A DNA stretch of 64,000 nucleotides, taken from the NCBI GenBank assembly GCA_004352715.1, contig SCFE01000028.1, forward strand, positions 284,475 to 348,474, given 5' to 3'. This DNA is from Hofstenia miamia (lineage: Eukaryota > Xenacoelomorpha > Acoela). Position 1 is the first letter of the stretch; every line of letters starts with the position of its first letter. This document shows, piece after piece, positions 12,474 to 24,663 of the stretch. Under the pieces are notes generated by a model. That model saw only the letters and a program-made list of their open reading frames with translations. It was not told the DNA's origin and made no database searches. A program made the position numbers and the translations under genes.

Positions 12474-13356
12474 GTAAGCATCTAAGGAATTTTGCAATTG
12501 AAACTAGTTATCGATAGGTCTGTTCTATTATGTTCCATCATAATGGAAAATATTTATTCCATATTGGGTTAATATATACTAAACAATTCTCTTCCTACTC
12601 TTTTGTGCGAGCCCAAAAAACATTATGGAATACTTTGTTATTTGAGTTTCAATGGGCTATCCGTATGGGAAATTTTTTGGTATAACCTATCTGTACCAAC
12701 CCAACTTTTGGGGACACTCACACAAGTAGTTTTTTAATATCTGTAAGATTGACAAATAGGTCACAAGATTACGAAAATGTCTTCTGATGAATTAGATACA
12801 AGTTGCAGCAGAAATGTCTTTTGCTCCTCATTTCTTGTGAGATGTTAAATTGCCTAATGAGCAATTTTTTTTTAGTAATGTCATTTACTCCCGTAACCTG
12901 TTAAGCGTAATCACTGTACTCAAAATACTGGAAGTCATGCTCCTACTGATCGTTCTATTTTTTAAGTTTGCAATTATGTAAATTTCAAATTTTAACAAGT
13001 ACTATTGCGAGTATGTAAGTTCAATCAAATCTTTAGTTTGAGTACATAAATGAAAACATATTCGTAAGAAAACTTTGTGTTAACCTTTTTGGTGGCATAA
13101 AACCTACCGAAAGTGGTTAAATACTGACGGAAGTGCGCTATAATACAAAAAATGTGACAAGTTGCCGTTCTAAGCTCTTGCATTGTGAATTCGAGGGTGG
13201 ACCAAAGCCACTTTTGGGCACTTTTTTCTTACTGATTTAAGTTTGTTTATTTGCAAATTTGCGATTTAGACTATTGTAATGGAGGAATAAAAAAGCAATG
13301 TTCATTAATTTTGAAGGAAATTATTTAGAAATTGAAAGGCAATCTTCAGACATTCC
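12474..13356. other. Presumed intron downstream of last recognised sulfotransferase exon
   Basis: The interval starts with a good donor GTAAGC. No continuation exon carrying the expected WxxGS...YFxVGxTExLE signature was seen here or further on, up to the gap at 23664. Confidence 0.5.
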
Positions 13357-13727
13357 TTTTTTCATAAATCGACTTAAAAATTGACTTTATTTCTCTGCAT
13401 ATTTTTGGGACCTGTAATTTGCAATCACATTATCAAATAATAATAGTTTTTTCTTCAATTGTGTTAATTAAATTGTTCAAATTCCTAAACAAGTTGTAGA
13501 AAAAACTAGTCATGCCTGCATAATGTTTTTCATCATTTTTCCTAGTTAACTACAGATTTCAACTAGTTATTTCTGAAGTACCAAGTATTTCAATTTTATG
13601 TAACACATTTTATTATGCTTTGAGCAAAATATTTACTATTTGCATCATTGGCTTATTCAAAGTCTAGTAAATTATCAATGAATTCCATAGAGAATTTTCA
13701 CTCCAAGAAATGATTTACATTGCATTA
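13357..13727 (+). repeat. 371-bp segment with an inverted copy at 24664-25034
   Basis: The reverse complement of this interval reads the same, base for base as far as I can follow, as the sequence starting at the first base after the 1000-N gap. Similarity ends in a run of T/A (TTTTTTCATAAATCG). It carries no recognisable coding content. It is either a recent duplicate or a scaffold error; see findings. Confidence 0.85.
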
Positions 13728-14950
13728 TTAAACCAAACCTTTTTTTAGAAATGACCATTTTTTTCAAGAAATAACATGTTTTTATATTTGAATAGCCAAA
13801 ATTCACTATGAGCCCTTATTGTTTGCCATTTTTCCAAAAAATTGACTTTATTGATCTAATACCTAAAAAGTGTATATTGACTTTAATGACCTAATTCTTG
13901 GAAAAAACTTGACCTTCGTGATAAAAGTGTGGCTTTCTGAAGTTTCATGTGTTTTCAACTTTGAAAAAATATTGACTTTTAATTGCCCTCCTAACCATGT
14001 TTGTTAATTTTGGCAAAATAGAAGTTTTGTCGTGGTACCTCATTGAACGATTACGCGACTGAAGCCGATAAAATTCTGGAGCCGCAGAGTGCTAATAGAC
14101 TGTACACACTTCTTTAATCAATTTTTATTTTGATATTTTGTTTAATCTAAGAAATAAATGCAACAATGCTCTTTCTGTGTTCATTTTATTAAAATCTTTT
14201 ACTGCTTCCCTTATTTATGGTTAATCAATAAAACATTAACTAATCAATATGCATGGATTAGCATTTTAGACATCAGTGATTGTCCAAGTTTGAGTAGGTA
14301 ATCGCTTCTTTGACAATCTGAAATTTAATTTTACTTTTTCTCCCATTACAAGTATAAATCATTTGTAAAACTCAGTCTTGAATGTACTGTTTACACATTT
14401 CATTATATCGAAACTGTTATTCATTCTATCTGTCGCTAACATGCATGTTAACACCTCAGTCGATTTTGTAGTTTGTCAACAAATGTCTTCAATGAAGAAT
14501 CATTTATTAAAATTTGTTAAAATAATTCATTGATGGGATTCTCCACGCGAGCTTGAAAGTTTCTAAGGATAGATGGGATCTGGTTTTGTAAAACACTAAT
14601 AATTCAAAGAAATTCACAATCTCATGAAAACCAGTAAATGTGTACTTTAAAAATCATAATATTTGTGTAAGTGATCCGCAATTTTACATATTTTTAGCAT
14701 TGATTTTTGAGAAAGAAGTGATCGTGACCATCTTATAATCGCGCCTGCATTCATCGTCTTTTGTGTTAAAGAAAAATGATTTCCAATTTTGTTAGACATT
14801 TTTTATTAGAAATCAACACCTTGTTAAAGTGAATGTTGACAAACTTTGATCAATTTCAAATTAAAATTTTGAGCTTATTTAACCATAAATTTTAATGGAG
14901 AGTGACTTCATCAATGTGAAAAAGTTATTATGCTATATATTTCTGTTTAC
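13728..14950. other. AT-rich DNA, no gene seen
   Basis: No exon, RNA gene or well-supported repeat was recognised in this interval. Confidence 0.5.
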
Positions 14951-14953
14951 TAT

Positions 14954-15016
<63 letters not shown>
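14951..15016. repeat. (TA)n microsatellite
   Basis: A near-perfect alternating TA tract of about 60 bases, about 190 bp upstream of a terminal-inverted-repeat element. Confidence 0.95.
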
Positions 15017-15017
<1 letters not shown>

Positions 15018-15207
15018 ATATGTTTCAAGATCAAATTTTGAACATTGTTTGCATTGGAAGAAATTAATTTTTGGTCTTCTACAGACAGTTTTGTTGAAGG
15101 AGTGCATTGGCTAAGCTCTACCTTTTAGGTGTTTTTCACCTCGAGTGAATGCCATCTAATTGAGTTTCATTTTCTTTTGAAAATCTATGTAGGATCATTC
15201 TACAAAA

Positions 15208-15542
15208 TACCATACTTTTCGGAGTATAATTCGCACCTTATTATAAGACCGTGTGCGAGTGAGCAGATTTATTTTCATATACAAGACGCACTGGATTATG
15301 AGGTGCATGACGCAAAGGAAAATAGTTGGATAGGCCAGACTAGTAATTATCAAAAAACACTAGCTTTTCCAGTAATTCTTTTCGACGAATCCATCAAATT
15401 TATCGTTTTTTGCGTCGGAATTTAACAGTTAGGCGATAACAGCTTAACAAAAGCCCTTTCACTTTTCATAAATAAGGCTCAAGGGCGATTTTTTTCAAAG
15501 TATAGGGATTTTGTGTGCGGTGTATAGTCGAAACATGCGGTA
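15208..15542. mobile_element. TIR element of the 'ATAAGRCGCAC' type (335 bp)
   Basis: The left end reads TACCATACTTTTCGGAGTAT and the right end, reversed, TACCGCATGTTTCGACTATA. Both are followed by a TTCGCACC/CCGCACAC block. The interior repeats ATAAGAC..GCAC-like words (TTATAAGACCGTG, CAAGACGCACTGGATTATGA). This layout is like the widespread non-autonomous elements whose ends read TACCGTATTTTTCGGACTATAA-like. A 98-codon open frame crossing it (15129-15425) is composed of these repeat words and is not a gene. The superfamily is not certain from the ends alone. Confidence 0.6.
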
Positions 15543-15812
15543 GCCCTCGTGCAAAAGTTTTTGTTTGAATCTGCGTGAATATTTTCCACCTGTTGTTTAA
15601 CTCTGTTGGCATTCACGTATCCAGAGTTTGTTTAGTCTCAAAATACACTGAAACGTTTCTTTGTTATTTTTGAGTCTCCATGTTAATTCATTTTATTTCA
15701 AGAATTCTGTTGATTGTAGATAACACTGCCATAGTAAATAACTACCATCTGGCTAAAAAGTAACGCCCGATTTTAATAAAATTTATTTTCAGAAAGATGA
15801 AAAGATTGTCTA

Positions 15813-16080
15813 CTAAAAGTGTTCAAACTGTTCGCCGTTGTGCTCGATACACAGTTCCAGTCGAGTAACAACACTTCGGCACACTTTCTCGCACATTTCA
15901 AGAAGAATTGTTCTATACTTTTTAATACCTAAATCGGCAATAGAAAATTGTATATGACACCGTAGTGAATTTAACACACAACGATGTTGTGTAAGCCCCA
16001 ATAGAGCTGAAATGCGACTTTTTGAAATCTTCTCATATCCCTTAATTTCATTTCAGTTCTCTGAGCTTCCACATTTTTTT
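15813..16080 (-). pseudogene. Possible transposase C-terminal fragment
   Basis: The minus-strand frame ends VCRSVVTRLELCIEHNGEQF then EHF and a stop. This resembles the common C-terminus of Tc1/mariner-type (IS630-related) insect transposases, where a Cys/Ile-rich helix is followed by GGHFEHLL. Upstream, readable pieces are short and no catalytic Asp box is recognisable. The 3' flank contains AAAAGTAACGCCCGATTTTA, which may be the remains of an element end. I list it as a fragment with low confidence. Confidence 0.35.
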
Positions 16081-16377
16081 CTAATGCAGTCTTTCTGTCT
16101 ATGGTAGCTTGTCAAATGCTTCGGGGAAAATTGGTAGGATTTTGAGGAGATCTGATATGTGTAGAAACTTCATTTGTAGCATCTTATCGATTAGTAACAT
16201 GCTACTGGGCTTTTTGTTTATTTCATTTTCAAGCTTGAAATGTTTGTTCTCGAAATTATTTTGGTGGGAGACCTGTTTCATTATCAATATTTTTGTAAGT
16301 ATTTTGATGGAATTTAAAAGTTGCTTGCTTGCCAATAAAACAGCCCTTCGGAAACAATGAAGCTTCAAACGAAACAT

Positions 16378-17847
16378 ACAATAAAATAAAAAAAATATTG
16401 TTAAGTAAATCTTAGTGAAGCTGAAGATTCTTCCTTTAATTTAAGTAAATTTTTGTCGAAATTGAAATCTAATAAACGAATATACTTATTCGGCGTTCTA
16501 TCAAAATTGCAAAATATTAGTTTCAATTGAAATCCAAATTTACTTCACTGAACCTTAATTTGATGAAGCACTATCATCTACTTCTGGTCTACAAAATTAT
16601 CAATATATGTTTTAAATATAATAAAAGTTTTATTGAACTACTTTCGACCCGTCTTTTAACCAGATTTGGTTGAAAAAAATGTTTCAAAAAAGAATTGTTG
16701 AAAACACTAGTTTTTTTCAGACGTATTTCCAGTGATTTTTTTCAAAATATGAGAACATTTGTGAAAGAGCCTATTTTTGTATCATTTTCGGTGTATTTCT
16801 CTGTTCTCAAACTGCATAATCTGAATTTACTCCATGTATTATTTTCAGTGTTGTAAAGTATACAATCGTTATAATCCATAAAGTTGGAAGAAAATTTTAA
16901 TTTGAAATCCCATTTTTTCAAAAAAAGCTGCTGAAAAAATCATGTTTAAAAAGTTTGTTTTTTTAACCTTGGTTTCGATTAACGATTGAAATTTGTCTCT
17001 ACTTTTAATTGAAATCTAATGTTTTTTTTAAATTTCACGAATTGTTTTTATTTTTGTAAATATTTTAAATTATATCATAAACAGGCCTTTGTACTCCCAT
17101 AGACTTAATGAGTTTGAATTTAAAGCGTGTGATTTTGCTAATGCGCTCTGACTTAAACCACTGGTTTGAGTCGTTGTCAACGTTCTGTCCGCCTCTGATA
17201 GGAACTTTTTGTTCTTTTGTTGCACTCTGTCAAAGTTGGTAACCTTCCCAGTGACAACACATTCTTATACAATAAGTGCTAAACAATTAATTTTCTTTTC
17301 TCTGTTTTCAATTAAAGTTTAGCATGATTTTCGTTGAATTTCTGATGGATTTTACATTTCGTACAATATGAATATATTTTAGTTTCTTTGACACTTTTAG
17401 TAGATACTTTAGATGTTAAGCCATATTGTCCAGCGACAGCAACAAAATTTGGAATTTAAGAAGTTATTACTCTAAATATTTTTTGAGTTAGATTATTTAC
17501 TAAATATAACTAATAAATTATGAATATTCCATTTTTAAAACACCAGTTTTATCTTACTTTTTTACTTCCTTTTTCAAATATAGGTCATTTTAATTTTCGC
17601 TTAAGAATCAAGGTAGAATCGTGGCGTGGCGAACAATCTTGTGCAATTTTCAATTTGCGTTGGAGAAACTTTGGTTTATATCATGCATGTTAATATTTGC
17701 TACAATTTTGTGTTAATATTTGAAAATTTGGTGGAAAAATGAAATAAGCCTATTTTTTTGTTTAAAATGGTTTATATTTTCAATACGTTTTTTTTGAAAA
17801 TGAAGGTTTTTCTAACTTTTGTCAATAGCATATTAACTGCTTCCGAG
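16378..17847. other. AT-rich DNA, no gene seen
   Basis: Long A/T runs and poly-T tracts with no supported feature. Confidence 0.5.
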
Positions 17848-18232
17848 TTGGTACTACCCAAAACCTCATGCGGGTTTTAGCTATAAAAAAATTTTTAGGT
17901 TTTGCTTTAAATGATTTAGTGGACGAATTCTTTTGAAAGTACTAAATAATATTTCTTAAGTTTTGTTGTTATAATAAAAAGTGTTTCTCAATGTACAGTG
18001 CATGCGATTGAAAATCCACTATTAAAAGAAAATATATACAGCAAACTGAGTTCAGCATATATACAATGCAATATAGTAACCAATCTTTTATTCAACCAAC
18101 AAACTATATTGTCGGTTTATGACATTTTTGATGTTTTGTAGTCTAGTGTATATTAGAAGCATATATACAGTTTTACATAAAATACTTAAAAATCCAAGTG
18201 GATTATTAAATCCCACGGTTTTCGCAACCTGT
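17848..18232. repeat. Diverged relative of the hAT-type element at 20590
   Basis: The left part (GAGTTGGTACTACCCAAAAC ... GCGGGTTTT) and the right part (ATTAGAAGCATATATAC ... GGTTTTCGCAACCTG) match the two ends of the 404-bp element at 20590-20993 in order and spacing, with many differences. The word ATTAGAAGCATATATAC is shared exactly. No target duplication is recognisable. Confidence 0.4.
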
Positions 18233-19619
18233 AGCAATTGTAAGATAATAAATTTGTTATTCCTTTTAGTATGATTTGCCTCTTTCCTTGGATAACTTAG
18301 TCTATATGGCATTTATGACATATCTTACAATGCTACTTTAAAAAGAGATAGATCCTACTGTTGATATTGTATTGCATCACGTGTGATTTTAGGGGGGGGG
18401 TGGGCAGCTGCCTCCTCAATATATGAAATGGTGGTTTTGTTGTTAGAAACCATGAATAAAAGGCATCTTAGAAAGACTGGCTTTCATGTCTATAAATATT
18501 TACCTCATAATTCTTTGCACTTTTTCCACGTTGTCATTAAGTTTTAGACAAATTCATTCAAATATATAATACTTTTATAATAATTTTAGGAAAAAATTTG
18601 GACCCCATTCGAAATTTTCTAGGATTGCGCCTGTGTCGCATGTATATCCATTGACTATATGTATTCGTATTTCCCTTTGATTATATTTTATTGTAACAAC
18701 TATATTTCTTTTATTTCTTGTAGACAATAAGTTGATTGAATTAATTACCGCAAAGATATTTTAAATAGATTGAATTCACGAAATTAACTTTTTAAAAAAA
18801 TATTGACTTAGAATTTGATAATTGACCTAATGACTTTAATGGAAAAAGAGACAAATATCTTTACCAATAACTTTCTGGAGGCGGGCTCATTTCTATGTGA
18901 CAAAGAATCATTTTAATTAATTTTGTTGTTCTATATTCCTTAAATATGTTAACGAAGGCTGTTAAGCTTTAAATGCGTGTTTAAGGCATGCTTAATTTCT
19001 ATAACAACCTAATTAAATATTTAAAACTAGTTTTATTCATACACTTTTCTAGTTTATCCATCATGTATAAGTCCAATTGTTTCCTCCTTCTGAGAGGCTA
19101 ATTGTGAGTGTGGAGTATAATTATGGAAAATATTTTATAGTTAGCCTAACACATACGCATTTCACATAACCCAATAATCAAAGCATGCCTTCTATATTTA
19201 TAGTTGGAGAACATACTAAATCGTGATACGACCGATTAATAAATCCGGTTTCTTTGTATTGAACTGATTGCGGGTATTTGTGTCACTCTGTGATGTGTGT
19301 AATTGTTCTTACAATAATTTGTTTTGTAATTGCCAAAAATAAGTGTAATGCGCTTTTATAAAAATGGCACATATTCTTAAATGCTTGTATCTCAAGATTT
19401 TAACGCGTTTACAGGTTTAGATGTTTAATTTAAGGTTGACTGTTTTTGCACTTTTACTGTGTTTTTACTTCGTTATTCAATTATATGAACGTTTATCGTG
19501 ATTTTTACTCATGGTTATTTTACGACCGTTTCATTAAAAGCTCGTGGCATGGGATGCTAATCATAGCAAACTTATAGAACTAGTGTCACCTTACGGACTC
19601 TACACCTAAATTTAGTTCA
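18233..19619. other. AT-rich DNA, no gene seen
   Basis: A poly-G tract (AGGGGGGGGTGGGCAGC) at about 18391 resembles the end motif of interspersed repeats of invertebrates, but no element could be delimited. Confidence 0.4.
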
Positions 19620-20099
19620 ATTGAGAAACGGAGTGTCAATGAAGAGAACACCTGGAAGTGGCCGAAATCAGATTTAATAGTTCTCCATATGGAAAAGATA
19701 TTATGTTAAGAAAAAGAAAGCTACTGTAAGGCAACCTCTTTATAACAGATGAATGCTTGTTTTATTTAAATCGTTTTACCATCAAATTCTGGCATAAGGA
19801 GCGGACCTACCATTTTATATCCAAATGTATTGTTACTTCAGCAGAACTGTGTACGGGGACCATAGAGGAGTTTTAGTCTCTCTGCATCCAAGTTATTCAA
19901 TGGCCTGTGAAAAATCCCGATTCGTCCCTAATTGAGAATGTATGTGCTGTTATGAAAGATTACATAGATAGGAATCATCGGAATCTGGGAGAAGTTGTTG
20001 GACTTGCTGCAGTACGAGTTTCGAAGGAAGTTCGAATAGATCTTATGCATTCGTTAACCTGCATACCTCGGCTTTGTTAGGTGTTCTGTTATCAAGCTC
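19620..20099 (+). pseudogene. Decayed Tc1-like transposase
   Basis: The first part gives KRTPGSGRNQI, like the RTPGSGR linker after the DNA-binding domain of Tc1 transposases. After an internal deletion, a long frame from 19745 gives TDECLFYLNRF (first catalytic Asp box, TDES in the family), an in-frame TAG, then IQWPVKNPDSSLIENV, which corresponds to WPAxSPDLNPIEHxW with the final catalytic Glu. The C-terminal SLTCIPRLC fits the SMPRR motif. The middle DNAPxH box is missing. The fragment abuts a (TA)n array, as expected for an element that inserts at TA. It cannot be active. Confidence 0.8.
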
Positions 20100-20102
20100 T
20101 AG

Positions 20103-20153
<51 letters not shown>
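20103..20153. repeat. (TA)n microsatellite
   Basis: An alternating TA tract of about 50 bases immediately after the Tc1-like remnant. Confidence 0.95.
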
Positions 20154-20156
<3 letters not shown>

Positions 20157-20589
20157 TATATAAATTGTTTCTTATATTGGTTGCTGAGAAAATCATATTT
20201 AAAAATTATAATTGATGCCACTTTTTACGAGCAGTACAATTTATTCATCTATGCATAAATCAATGTTTTAATTTATTCCTGTATGCAACAAACTAATTGT
20301 CAAAAGCATATCGTTCATTTTACATTCGCTTTACTTAGGTGTTGCTATATCAAAGGTTTGTAATAATTTGATGCATGTTTAAAATTTAATCCCACATTTC
20401 TAAACTGATTGTAAACGTTTAGCTTATCCAACCAACAAGCCATTAACAGCTGGAGACAATTCATTGGCTTCACGTAGGAATCTGTAAGTTGTGTTTCATG
20501 ATCTGCATGAATTCACGAATTAATATTTTAACGTACCTGTAATTGTTGTTTTTTACACATCATTAAAGTGTTTTAAAATAACTACAAAG

Positions 20590-20993
20590 CAGGGTTAACA
20601 CTACCTAAAAACCTAACCAAAAACCCACTTGGCTTTTTGGTTTTTGCTCTGTGATACAACTCTATTTTTTCTGACTGTTGAAATTATTTCAATGTTTAGT
20701 AAATTTTTTTCCATAGAGAACTATTTATTGTGAATCAATTATAGAAACTAGCTTTGAATAGCATTAATATAAATGCACGACTAATAGTTTAGAAGTTCGG
20801 AAGTATTTTATCAAACTATTGCTCTAAGCTATACAATATTTATAATTTAGTTAGGCATCATTTGTGCAGCCAAGCTCCACGGCCGATTTATAATTTTTAT
20901 GATGTTGGTTAGTAGGTCATGGTGAACATTAGAAGCATATATACTGTTGTACATCAAAAACCCAAAAGCGCATGTGGGTTTTTGCCAACCCTG
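20590..20993. mobile_element. Non-autonomous hAT-type element with 8-bp target duplication (404 bp)
   Basis: The ends read CAGGGTTAACACTACC and, reversed, CAGGGTTGGCAAAAACC. CTACAAAG occurs directly at 20582-20589 and again at 20994-21001, an exact 8-bp target duplication. Ends beginning CAGGG with an 8-bp duplication define the hAT superfamily. The interior has AAAAACC/GGTTTTT words near both ends and no transposase. The intact duplication suggests a fairly recent insertion compared with the relative at 17848. Confidence 0.85.
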
Positions 20994-21935
20994 CTACAAA
21001 GCTTGTTTAAAACCTACATAATCCGTATTTGATTGATTGTTAGGGAATTCTTTAGATTCCTTAAGCCCTCTGATCACAATTAGAGTCCATTGGGGACCCC
21101 ATAGTAAATTCGTAATCTTCTTGTGGCACATTTGATGAAATGCTTTGTGTTCATGCACGTTTTGGGGAGTGTTCCCGCGTAACGGTGAACATTTGTTTTA
21201 AAGATTATTGGCGTGCATAAATAATTTTTTCATTCCAAATTCGAAATTTTTGAAAAACCCACATTCTCTATATACCTAAGGTTTATATATCAGACAGTCT
21301 AAGACCCTTGCGATTACAAATTACATCAATTATTTCTTTTTATGTGAATGCACCGTGCAGCGGATGTCAAAACGTAAGTGAAAGAGGATAACATGAGTAT
21401 ATCATTTTATTATAAAATTATCTAATTAGTGATGGCTATGACGAAGTTTTTCAATTTCGTTTTACTAAACCTGTAGTTAACGCCTAATTTTTTACTTTAT
21501 ACCTCATCAAATCACCGAAAGTGTCGCAGTCGATAGAAGAATTCCGGTGTTGAAATCAATAACTCTTTTAACATCTCCCAAACGTGCCTCAGATGTCAGT
21601 GTTTAAGAACTTTTTTATAATTTTGGAGATATTCGTAAAGCATTTACAACGTCATTAACTTTACCATTTAAGGAATTGGTAGGAAATTAATTTTCTTTGG
21701 TCGGTATTAAGTGAAGTGTTTATTTCTCTCAAAATTAATTGAAATCTAAAGCGTTTTAACTTGATTTTTATATAAAGTTTTTTGAAGCTCATTCTATTGA
21801 ACTTTGTGGTAGAATATTATATTCTTGTAAAAATGTTTTCTATTTGACATTGATAAATTGTTGATCACAAATTTGTTGGCATGGTTTGTGTTTCCGAAGT
21901 AAATTTTGCATCAAATACTACAAATTTAGTTTTAG

Positions 21936-22535
21936 CCATAGTTCGAAAGTTCGCACTTTACGAACTTTTTTTAAAGCTAAAATTCGAGAACTTTTACGAA
22001 CTTTAATAATTAACTAATCAACTCTAAAAGTTCGTAATGTTTGAAATTAAGTTAAGAAAACAAAAACATATTTTTTTAACAAAACGATAACTAATCAGAT
22101 TCAACGTCTTCTTGGTTAAGCTAGGTTTTGGTATTTTGTTTGTGGTGCTAAATTTGAGTGTATAGATACAAGCTTTTTGGATCGAACTGGTGCTAATCTG
22201 TTACGTTTTTGCTATGCACCTAATCATATATAGACCAATCCCTCTCTGAAGCCGTTGCAAAAGTAATTTGGGCTAACACTTTTACAGCAATTTTCTGAAG
22301 ATCTGGCGTTTTACCACCAAATATTTGCCACAATTTGTAAGCTGACATAGGCTTGACGTTTCTGTCGTTTGTGGTGATTAGGTCCCTTGGGTCCACCCCT
22401 TAATCCGGCACTGATGACTAAGTAAACTTCATTTCGGCTTCTGAAACCAGTTATTGTTTCCGAACTTTTATCAAATTGGAAAAGTTCGCGGACTTTTTCG
22501 AATTTTATTTTTCTTAACGAACTCCCGATCTATGG
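21936..22535. mobile_element. 600-bp element with AGTTCG subterminal repeats
   Basis: The 18-bp ends are CCATAGTTCGAAAGTTCG (21936-21953) and, reversed, CCATAGATCGGGAGTTCG (22518-22535). About nine AGTTCG/CGAACT words crowd the two subterminal regions, in the style of transposase-binding repeats of hAT elements. A hAT transposase fragment lies inside on the minus strand. Within it, at about 22408 reading leftward, the sequence CAGTGCCGGATTAAGGGG looks like a second, different hAT end. No target duplication is visible. Confidence 0.6.
22120..22348 (-). pseudogene. hAT transposase C-terminal dimerisation domain fragment
   Basis: The frame from 22348 reads LWQIFGGKTPDLQKIAVKVL, then AQITFATASERDWSIYD, a stop, and VHSK. 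In a shifted frame it continues NRLAPVRSKKLVSIHSNLA. This is the order of the hAT C-terminal dimerisation domain: Trp, P-x-L-x-x-IA, the SSA-x-ER-x-(F/W)S motif, IHSKxRNRL, and a final VYVHSNLRL-like strand. The fragment has one in-frame stop and one frameshift, so it is dead. It lies inside the 600-bp element and may explain that element's family. Confidence 0.75.
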
Positions 22536-23642
22536 TTTGAATTGTTATCTATTGTTCAATTCTGATGATATTCAACTGAGGGATTGATTGATATCTCTGA
22601 AAAGTTCATTTTCTGTATATTTTATTGGGGTGACCATTTCAATTTTTGTTTTGTTTATTGCATAAAGTTTAAAAAATGCTTTCTTTTCGTTGTATCCACT
22701 TCTCCCAATTTCCCAGTTCTAAGTTAAAATGAAGTAGAAAATTTATCTTGGATAGGTTTTGGTGTTATGTTGTTAGTTCTGGGCATCAACAGTCATTAAA
22801 TTTATTATCACATTAAAATACCGCATCTGTCCCTCCTAATGTTAGTTTTCCAATATTTGCTAATATTCCTATCCGCCGTGACAGAAATATCTCCGATTAT
22901 GTTTCATTTCGGAGATGTCACTATCCTCTCAGAATTACTTTCATTAAATCAATTAATGTCGTTTTTCTATTGCATATATAATTTTACATCTGTCGAATGT
23001 AATTTTCATTGAATATATGCTATATCAAAGTTGATGGGTTAGAACTTTTTTATTCAGGTGTAAAGCATTGATTGTGTTTTATTCAAAACACTTTAAGTCC
23101 ACTTCTTTTTAAAATTAATATGCAGCAGTTATTCCAGGGAGGGGCGATTTGGCTCCCTAAGACCTCGGAAACGTTACATCCGATCACCCCAAATTTGACA
23201 TATCAGAAATATTTTGGCCATAACAATGCGATACGATAATTAATATAAAAATTGTGCACATATTGATTAGGTTACGCATCAAATTTTCTTAATTTCTCGT
23301 TATTAGAAAAATTACTAAATAGCAATCAAGAGAAAGGCCTATAATGCAAATAGAACATAGAAACATTTAATTATAATTTCGCATTGAAAATTATGCGTTG
23401 TTTCAATTTATAACCTTTACATTCCAAATTGGTATTTTCGAAAGTCTAAAGAAATGTCATGACCTTTTTTCAAATCGCTATAACTTTGTAGCCTTTGACC
23501 CTATCTGCATAATTGTTGCGTCAAAACTTGCAGAACAAGTGAAAGAAAAAAGTCATAGAAGGTTAGTTTATTTAAAAAACGGTTTCTGAGTTATTTCTAA
23601 AAATATGGAGGGGATCGAATCGCCTTCCAAATCCTTAACTCA
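22536..23642. other. AT-rich DNA, no gene seen
   Basis: No supported feature before the (TA)n tract at the edge of the gap. Confidence 0.5.
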
Positions 23643-24663
23643 ATATATATATATATATATATANNNNNNNNNNNNNNNNNNNNNNNNNNNNNNNNNNNNN
23701 NNNNNNNNNNNNNNNNNNNNNNNNNNNNNNNNNNNNNNNNNNNNNNNNNNNNNNNNNNNNNNNNNNNNNNNNNNNNNNNNNNNNNNNNNNNNNNNNNNNN
23801 NNNNNNNNNNNNNNNNNNNNNNNNNNNNNNNNNNNNNNNNNNNNNNNNNNNNNNNNNNNNNNNNNNNNNNNNNNNNNNNNNNNNNNNNNNNNNNNNNNNN
23901 NNNNNNNNNNNNNNNNNNNNNNNNNNNNNNNNNNNNNNNNNNNNNNNNNNNNNNNNNNNNNNNNNNNNNNNNNNNNNNNNNNNNNNNNNNNNNNNNNNNN
24001 NNNNNNNNNNNNNNNNNNNNNNNNNNNNNNNNNNNNNNNNNNNNNNNNNNNNNNNNNNNNNNNNNNNNNNNNNNNNNNNNNNNNNNNNNNNNNNNNNNNN
24101 NNNNNNNNNNNNNNNNNNNNNNNNNNNNNNNNNNNNNNNNNNNNNNNNNNNNNNNNNNNNNNNNNNNNNNNNNNNNNNNNNNNNNNNNNNNNNNNNNNNN
24201 NNNNNNNNNNNNNNNNNNNNNNNNNNNNNNNNNNNNNNNNNNNNNNNNNNNNNNNNNNNNNNNNNNNNNNNNNNNNNNNNNNNNNNNNNNNNNNNNNNNN
24301 NNNNNNNNNNNNNNNNNNNNNNNNNNNNNNNNNNNNNNNNNNNNNNNNNNNNNNNNNNNNNNNNNNNNNNNNNNNNNNNNNNNNNNNNNNNNNNNNNNNN
24401 NNNNNNNNNNNNNNNNNNNNNNNNNNNNNNNNNNNNNNNNNNNNNNNNNNNNNNNNNNNNNNNNNNNNNNNNNNNNNNNNNNNNNNNNNNNNNNNNNNNN
24501 NNNNNNNNNNNNNNNNNNNNNNNNNNNNNNNNNNNNNNNNNNNNNNNNNNNNNNNNNNNNNNNNNNNNNNNNNNNNNNNNNNNNNNNNNNNNNNNNNNNN
24601 NNNNNNNNNNNNNNNNNNNNNNNNNNNNNNNNNNNNNNNNNNNNNNNNNNNNNNNNNNNNNNN
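23643..24663. other. (TA)n tract and 1000-N assembly gap
   Basis: A 21-base TA tract (23643-23663) runs into exactly 1000 N (23664-24663). The round number suggests a placeholder of unknown true size. The assembly probably broke in the microsatellite. Confidence 0.95.

Noticed and set aside
15129-15425. 98-codon plus-strand frame
   Set aside because: It runs from unrelated DNA into the TIR element and is made of its repeat words.
16109-16377. Overlapping 83- and 92-codon frames on both strands
   Set aside because: Mutually antisense, low complexity, no family signature.
20423-20483. 61-nt exon-like interval with acceptor GTTTAG and donor GTAAGT
   Set aside because: In the phase required after the exon at 12234-12473 it has a stop, and its peptide in the open phase does not match the sulfotransferase.
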